Origin: Cytophagaceae bacterium
Lineage (GTDB): Bacteria; Bacteroidota; Bacteroidia; Cytophagales; Cytophagaceae
Length of the DNA: 11,701 nt
Reading direction: 5' to 3'
Assembly: GCA_021151805.1 (NCBI GenBank)
Contig: JAGKWN010000118.1
Location: 1-11,701, forward strand
Part shown: in pieces, positions 7,616 through 11,701 of the stretch
Layout: the number at the start of each line of letters is the position of its first letter
How positions within the stretch are numbered: the first letter of the stretch is position 1
The notes under the pieces: model-generated
Databases searched by the model: none
The model's input: the letters and a program-made list of their open reading frames with translations, nothing else
Told to the model about the DNA's origin: nothing
Position numbers and translations under genes: made by a program

Positions 7616-8398
7616 CTAAAAGGAAACCTCTATTTGGCCTTCAAAGACTCTTTTAGCTGGGCCTATCAGATATATATCGGTATACTTATTTTCTTCTGCC
7701 TGTGTAAAGGAAACCTGCAAATCTCCGCCTAGTGTTTTTACTGCAACAGGTACAGTTGCGCCCATTTTGGATGCAGCAATGGCCGCAGCTGTTACGCCTG
7801 TACCGCAAGAATAGGTTTCATCTTCAACGCCACGTTCGTATGTACGCACAAACAAAGTTTTGTCCTGCATTTCCATGAAGTTTACATTCGTGCCACCGGG
7901 CTTGAATGCTTCGCTGTAACGTATTGATTTACCCTGTTCAAAAATTGGATATTGCTCTATCTGTTCCACTTGTTTTACATAATGCGGAGAACCTGTATTC
8001 AGAAAGAACGCTTGAGAACCAAGATCCTTTACGGCAAGTACATCAATCATATGCAGATAAACCAAACCATTTTTCACCTGTGCATCATGCGGACCATCAA
8101 CAGCTAAAAATCTGGTCTCTGCACCGATTACGCCCAGGTCATAGGCAAACTGTACAATACATCTGCCACCGTTTCCGCACATCGTACTTTCGTTGCCATC
8201 GGCATTGTAGTATACCATTTCAAAATCATAGCCTTCTTTATTCTGCAATAAAATAAAGCCGTCTGCACCGATTCCGAATCTTCTGTGGCAAATTTGTGCA
8301 ACAATATCACGGCGTTCTCTATCAAAGATATTTGTACGATTATCAATCAATACAAAATCATTTCCTGTGCCCTGATATTTATAAAATGGTATGTTCAT
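7616..8398 (-). CDS. dapF: Diaminopimelate epimerase
   Basis: DapF is a cytoplasmic, cofactor-independent epimerase that converts LL-diaminopimelate to meso-diaminopimelate, the peptidoglycan cross-linking residue and the direct lysine precursor. Both halves of the two-domain fold carry their catalytic cysteine: C74 in MCGNGGRC (73-80) and C198 in SCGTGVTAA (197-205). Other family marks are KYQGTGNDFVLID at 7-19, FGIGADGF at 41-48, NADGNES at 65-71 and the FKPGGTNVNF segment near 165-174. The length of 260 residues is close to the usual 270-280. The gene starts 14 bases after purM with no terminator between, so it is probably co-transcribed with purM. The remaining lysine-pathway genes are not in this window. 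Confidence 0.97.
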   Translation of the reverse strand: MNIPFYKYQGTGNDFVLIDNRTNIFDRERRDIVAQICHRRFGIGADGFILLQNKEGYDFEMVYYNADGNESTMCGNGGRCIVQFAYDLGVIGAETRFLAVDGPHDAQVKNGLVYLHMIDVLAVKDLGSQAFFLNTGSPHYVKQVEQIEQYPIFEQGKSIRYSEAFKPGGTNVNFMEMQDKTLFVRTYERGVEDETYSCGTGVTAAAIAASKMGATVPVAVKTLGGDLQVSFTQAEENKYTDIYLIGPAKRVFEGQIEVSF

Positions 8399-8412
8399 TT
8401 ATTTCTTTATGC

Positions 8413-9594
8413 TTATGCGTAAGTATATTCTATCCCTTGTGGGCCTGTAATAGTAAGTCTTTTGCCAGCTACAGGAGCTTCTACCCTGCCTATTATTTTC
8501 GCTTCAATATTAAATTTCTTCGCAATCGCAATCATGCCCTCTGCATTAGCTGCATCGGTATATATTTCCAAACGATGTCCCATGTTGAATACCTTGTACA
8601 TTTCTTCCCATGGTGTATTACTTTGACCTTGAATCAGCTGAAACAACGGTGGCACATCAAATAAATTATCTTTAATGATGTGTGTGTGTTCATCTGTAAA
8701 GTGCAGCACCTTCGTCTGCCCGCCACCACTGCAATGGACAACACCGTCAATTTTGCCTTTGTATTGGCTGATAATTTCTTTCATCAGCGGCGCATATGTT
8801 CTTGTTGCTGAAAGCACCAGCTTTCCGGCATCAAGCGGTAGATTCAGGTAAGGATCCGTCAGATTCATTTCCCCTGAATACACCAGATTTGAAGGCACCT
8901 TCGGATCATAGCTTTCCGGATATTTCTGTGCAAGCACATTGTTAAATACATCGTGTCTTGCCGACGTTAATCCATTGCTTCCCATTCCACCGTTATACTC
9001 GGTTTCATAAGTTGTTTGTCCATATGAAGCAAAACCTACAATTACATTGCCAGCCTTAATATTTTCGTTAGAAATGACATCTTGTCGCTTCATTCTGCAT
9101 GTTACGGTGCTATCCACGATAATTGTCCGGACTAAATCACCAACATCTGCCGTTTCGCCACCTGTGCTGTAAATTCCGATGCCATTATCACGCAGCATCT
9201 GCAGCACTTCTTCCGTGCCATTAATGATTGCCGCCAGTACTTCACCCGGAATCAGATTTTTATTTCTGCCGATTGTTGAGGATAATAAGATATTGTCTAC
9301 TGCACCTACACAAATCAAGTCATCAATATTCATGATTACCGCATCCTGGGCAATTCCTTTCCAGACAGATATATCACCGGTTTCTTTCCAGTAAACATAT
9401 GCTAATGAGGATTTTGTTCCCGCACCGTCTGCATGCATGATATTGCAGTACTCCGGATCACCGCCTAAAATATCGGGGATGATCTTGCAAAATGCTTTCG
9501 GGTAAATGCCTTTATCTATGGATTTTATGGCTTTATGAACATCTTCTTTTTGAGATGAAACCCCGCGCTGCATGTATCTGTCGCTGCTACTCAT
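8413..9594 (-). CDS. purM: Phosphoribosylformylglycinamidine cyclo-ligase (AIR synthase), long Bacteroidota form
   Basis: PurM closes the imidazole ring in purine synthesis: FGAM plus ATP gives AIR, ADP and phosphate, in the cytoplasm. The PurM/AIRS fold is marked by HADGAGTKSS at 54-63, the NIDDLICVGA segment at 89-98, GGETADVGDLV at 145-155 and GSNGLTSAR at 205-213. A second glycine-rich stretch, VHCSGGGQTKVLHF, lies around 287-300, and YKVFNMGHRLEIY lies in the C-terminal domain. At 393 residues it is clearly longer than the roughly 345-residue E. coli enzyme. The opening RYMQRGVSSQKEDVH is typical of the Bacteroidota form. The ATG lies 30 bases after the palindrome at 9625-9654 and has no Shine-Dalgarno sequence. 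It is the first gene of the purM-dapF pair. Divergence from the standard enzyme leaves slight doubt about activity, but no likelier function is apparent. Confidence 0.9.
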   Translation of the reverse strand: MSSSDRYMQRGVSSQKEDVHKAIKSIDKGIYPKAFCKIIPDILGGDPEYCNIMHADGAGTKSSLAYVYWKETGDISVWKGIAQDAVIMNIDDLICVGAVDNILLSSTIGRNKNLIPGEVLAAIINGTEEVLQMLRDNGIGIYSTGGETADVGDLVRTIIVDSTVTCRMKRQDVISNENIKAGNVIVGFASYGQTTYETEYNGGMGSNGLTSARHDVFNNVLAQKYPESYDPKVPSNLVYSGEMNLTDPYLNLPLDAGKLVLSATRTYAPLMKEIISQYKGKIDGVVHCSGGGQTKVLHFTDEHTHIIKDNLFDVPPLFQLIQGQSNTPWEEMYKVFNMGHRLEIYTDAANAEGMIAIAKKFNIEAKIIGRVEAPVAGKRLTITGPQGIEYTYA

Positions 9595-9624
9595 GATAAT
9601 TCTGTTTTGAATATGTAAAAATAA

Positions 9625-9654
9625 AAAAGTCTCCCGATTAATCGGGAGACTTTT
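9625..9654. terminator. Perfect 30-base palindrome, terminator of the PorE-like gene
   Basis: The sequence from 9625 to 9654 is its own reverse complement, giving a 13-bp stem (AAAAGTCTCCCGA with its partner) and a TTAA loop. Read on the minus strand, the stem is followed by a U-rich run (about TTTTTTATTTTTA counting the last paired bases), the form of a strong intrinsic terminator for the gene ending at 9676. The base of the hairpin is only 30 bases from the purM start codon, so it may also affect purM transcription. Confidence 0.88.
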
Positions 9655-9675
9655 AAAACAATGTTTGTAAATAAA

Positions 9676-11649
9676 TTAGTGTGATTTGATTTGTAGCTCG
9701 TCGTTAAAGTTGTTTAACACTTTGAACGTTGTACGACGGTTAGCCTGGTGATCCTCTTCGGTTTTAGCGCCTTTAATTGCAGGATCATCTTCACCATAAC
9801 CTTTTGCTGTGATTCTTTCTTTTGCAATACCATGTGCTACAATGTAATCAACCGCAGACTGCGCACGTTTCTGAGATAAGACACGGTTGTAATCTGCCGA
9901 TCCACGCTCATCGGTATGTGACCCTAATTCGATCAGAATATCCGGGTTTGCCTGCATCAGTTCCACAATTACATCCAGTTCTTTTGCAGCATCTTCACGG
10001 ATGTTCCATTTGTCGTAGTCATATAGAATGTTCCGGACGAATACAATTTTTTCTCTCTTAACCAGGATAACCTCTGCTGATTTCTTGATCTCGTTTTCCC
10101 CGATTTTCAAGTCTTTAAATGGCACTGAAGCGATCGTAAACGGCTCCCACTCTTCCTTGATGTGAGAGAAGTATTTATCCATGTGAGATACTAAGAAATA
10201 TTTCTTGTCCGGTTCAACTGTAAACTGGAATTTACCATTTGCATCTGCAACAGTTGTTTGTAATGTGTCTCCAGCTTCATTGAACAGATAAACAGTTGCT
10301 CCTGGCAGGATGTATTTAGGATCAGCTTTAGATCTTCCGAAAGAAGTACCGTCAACAATGTATTTCGCTGTTCTGTCCCAGTAAGTATTTTTTACGAAGT
10401 AAATATCATCATCGCCTTTAGCTCCATCATCTACTCTGTTTGATGCGAAATAACCATCTAAGCTATCTTTCCAAACTAAACCAAAATCATCATAACTAGT
10501 ATTGATTGGCTTTCCGATGTTTTCGATTGATAATTTTCCGCCTTCGTTTTTAATGTAGAAGATATCAAGAGAACCTAAAGAAGGGTGCCCGTCTGAAGAG
10601 AAATAGAATACACCGTCTTTATTTACGCATGGGTACATGTCATTACCACGTGTATTGATTGGTGCGCCAACGTTTACAGGGTTTGACCATTCGCCTTTTT
10701 CGTCTAATGTTGCTTTGTAAATATCTACGTTTCCTAAAGCACCTTCACCTTCTCTGTTTGAAGCGAAGAATAATGTTTTTTCATCCAGTGATAAAGCAGG
10801 GCAAGCATCCCATGCATCTGCATCACTGATAGCAAGCATTACAGGGTCAGTCCATTTACCATCAGATCCCATGGTTGTTTTATATAAATCAACATCAGTA
10901 GGACCTTTTTTAGCACCGCTGTTACCTCTTGCAAAGATCATTGTTTTGCCATCTTTCGTGATTACACAAGATGCTTCGTGAGCGCCTTCTGTATTCAGAT
11001 TGTCAGGCAATGGCATTGCCTGACCTGAGAATTTCTCAACACCGTCAAAGATGAATTCATAGATGTTTGTAAAACCTGTACCTGTTGCAGAGTGCATTTT
11101 TTCGGCATCTCTTGACGTAGTGAAGTACAATTTATCCTTAAAGAAGAATGGAGCATATTCAGCTTCCGGAGTATTTAATGCACTTAGGTTTTCAATTTTA
11201 TAGTAGGTTGGTTTTGCAACAATTTCCTCTAAAGCTTTCAGGTTTTCAAGTTCCTTTTTTGCTCTGTTGATGTAATCGAAGTTAGAACCTGTTTTGATAT
11301 ACTGCTTGTATTGAGTTGCAGCACCTTCATAATTTCCAACTGATTTTAAAGCATTTGCATAGAAGAAGTGTGCTTCTTCGTCTTTCACACCAGCTTCAAT
11401 TGCCTTACGGTAATATGGTTCTGCCTGCTGAATACGGTTTGAACGTCTGTAACATTCAGCTATGTAATAGTTACATTGAGCTACATCACCGCCTTCGCTT
11501 AAAGATTGTTGGTAATTTTCAATTGCATGCTGATATTCAGCCTGCTTATATTGAATTTCCGCTTGAGCAAAATACTTAGCGCTTTTAGGAGTACATGCGG
11601 CAAAAGCCAGGAACCCCAAGATAAAAATTGCCTGAATAAATCTCTTCAT
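9676..11649 (-). CDS. PorE-like outer-membrane lipoprotein: TPR, PD40 propeller, CRD-like and OmpA domains
   Basis: This is a predicted envelope lipoprotein anchored to peptidoglycan. The signal peptide ends in F16-A-A-C19, a slightly atypical lipobox. TPR repeats cover about 22-130. A PD40/WD40-like beta-propeller covers about 155-425, with blade signatures such as LYFTTSRD (174-181), MIFARGN (237-243), LFFASNREG (293-301), FYFSSDGH (348-355) and GYFASNR (399-405). A carboxypeptidase-regulatory-like beta-sandwich covers about 428-525. The OmpA C-terminal domain covers about 535-647. In it, D580 of GSHTDERGS and R595 of LSQKRA match the residues that bind meso-diaminopimelate in OmpA proteins. 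The order and length match PorE of the type IX secretion system (about 670 residues in Porphyromonas gingivalis). Bacteroidota carry several paralogues of similar layout, so the exact identity is uncertain. No other type IX genes are visible here. Confidence 0.85.
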   Translation of the reverse strand: MKRFIQAIFILGFLAFAACTPKSAKYFAQAEIQYKQAEYQHAIENYQQSLSEGGDVAQCNYYIAECYRRSNRIQQAEPYYRKAIEAGVKDEEAHFFYANALKSVGNYEGAATQYKQYIKTGSNFDYINRAKKELENLKALEEIVAKPTYYKIENLSALNTPEAEYAPFFFKDKLYFTTSRDAEKMHSATGTGFTNIYEFIFDGVEKFSGQAMPLPDNLNTEGAHEASCVITKDGKTMIFARGNSGAKKGPTDVDLYKTTMGSDGKWTDPVMLAISDADAWDACPALSLDEKTLFFASNREGEGALGNVDIYKATLDEKGEWSNPVNVGAPINTRGNDMYPCVNKDGVFYFSSDGHPSLGSLDIFYIKNEGGKLSIENIGKPINTSYDDFGLVWKDSLDGYFASNRVDDGAKGDDDIYFVKNTYWDRTAKYIVDGTSFGRSKADPKYILPGATVYLFNEAGDTLQTTVADANGKFQFTVEPDKKYFLVSHMDKYFSHIKEEWEPFTIASVPFKDLKIGENEIKKSAEVILVKREKIVFVRNILYDYDKWNIREDAAKELDVIVELMQANPDILIELGSHTDERGSADYNRVLSQKRAQSAVDYIVAHGIAKERITAKGYGEDDPAIKGAKTEEDHQANRRTTFKVLNNFNDELQIKSH

Positions 11650-11701
11650 GAAACGATATTCTTATAAGATAGTATGGATGCAAAATGCTTTTAATTAAAG
11701 C

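Noticed and set aside
7906..8664. Plus-strand frames over dapF and purM (7906-8256, 8296-8664)
   Set aside because: Cys- and His-rich low-quality translations opposite conserved genes, with no family resemblance.
11687..11701. Near-palindrome GCTTTTAATTAAAGC at the right edge
   Set aside because: Short, AT-rich and cut by the window edge. It cannot be judged as a terminator or operator without the flanking sequence.
11650..11701. Promoter of the PorE-like gene on the minus strand
   Set aside because: The only TTTG (on the minus strand near 11680-11686) and a weak TATCTTAT downstream are about 9 bases apart, far too close for a -33/-7 pair. The true promoter may lie outside the window.
1..11701. 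CRISPR array, tRNA or rRNA genes, insertion sequences, prophage or defence genes
   Set aside because: No spaced direct repeats, RNA gene signatures, transposase motifs or defence domains were seen. Nearly all the sequence is taken up by intact housekeeping or envelope genes.

Overview
This AT-rich window looks like a chromosomal housekeeping segment from a member of the Bacteroidota, most likely a Cytophaga-type organism; the species assignment is inference. The evidence is the Bacteroidota form of SecA (about 1,120 residues with an extra segment after the DEVD motif), the long Bacteroidota form of PurM, a thioredoxin protein with a DUF5106-type middle region, an OmpA-family lipoprotein with TPR, PD40 and carboxypeptidase-regulatory-like domains, and the near absence of Shine-Dalgarno sequences before the starts. 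There are nine protein genes, all apparently intact. I see no RNA genes, insertion sequences, phage genes or CRISPR.

Left part (1-2410, plus strand): an exported thioredoxin-fold protein with a CGHC site is joined by a one-base stop/start overlap to a DUF1802 gene. Two perfect tandem hairpins follow (2047-2095), then a small VF530/DUF2132 gene. That gene faces the minus-strand genes across a very long perfect inverted repeat (2339-2407), which should act as a two-way terminator.

Middle (2409-9594, minus strand, read right to left): purM, dapF, secA, a SPOR-domain lipoprotein gene and an M20D amidohydrolase gene. The gaps are 14, 107, 25 and 2 bases, so purM-dapF and secA-SPOR-M20D look like transcription units. 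The 107-base gap before secA is the only place in this run with room for a separate promoter.

Right part (9676-11649, minus strand): a 657-residue lipoprotein with the domain order of PorE, the peptidoglycan-anchored component of the type IX secretion system. A perfect 30-base palindrome (9625-9654) separates it from purM.

Several genes share a cell-envelope theme. DapF makes meso-diaminopimelate for peptidoglycan and lysine. The OmpA-like domain is expected to bind that residue in peptidoglycan, the SPOR domain is expected to bind glycan strands, and SecA exports the three proteins here that carry signal peptides. I found no convincing new defence system or mobile system. The best leads are the structured intergenic sequences and the PorE-like protein.
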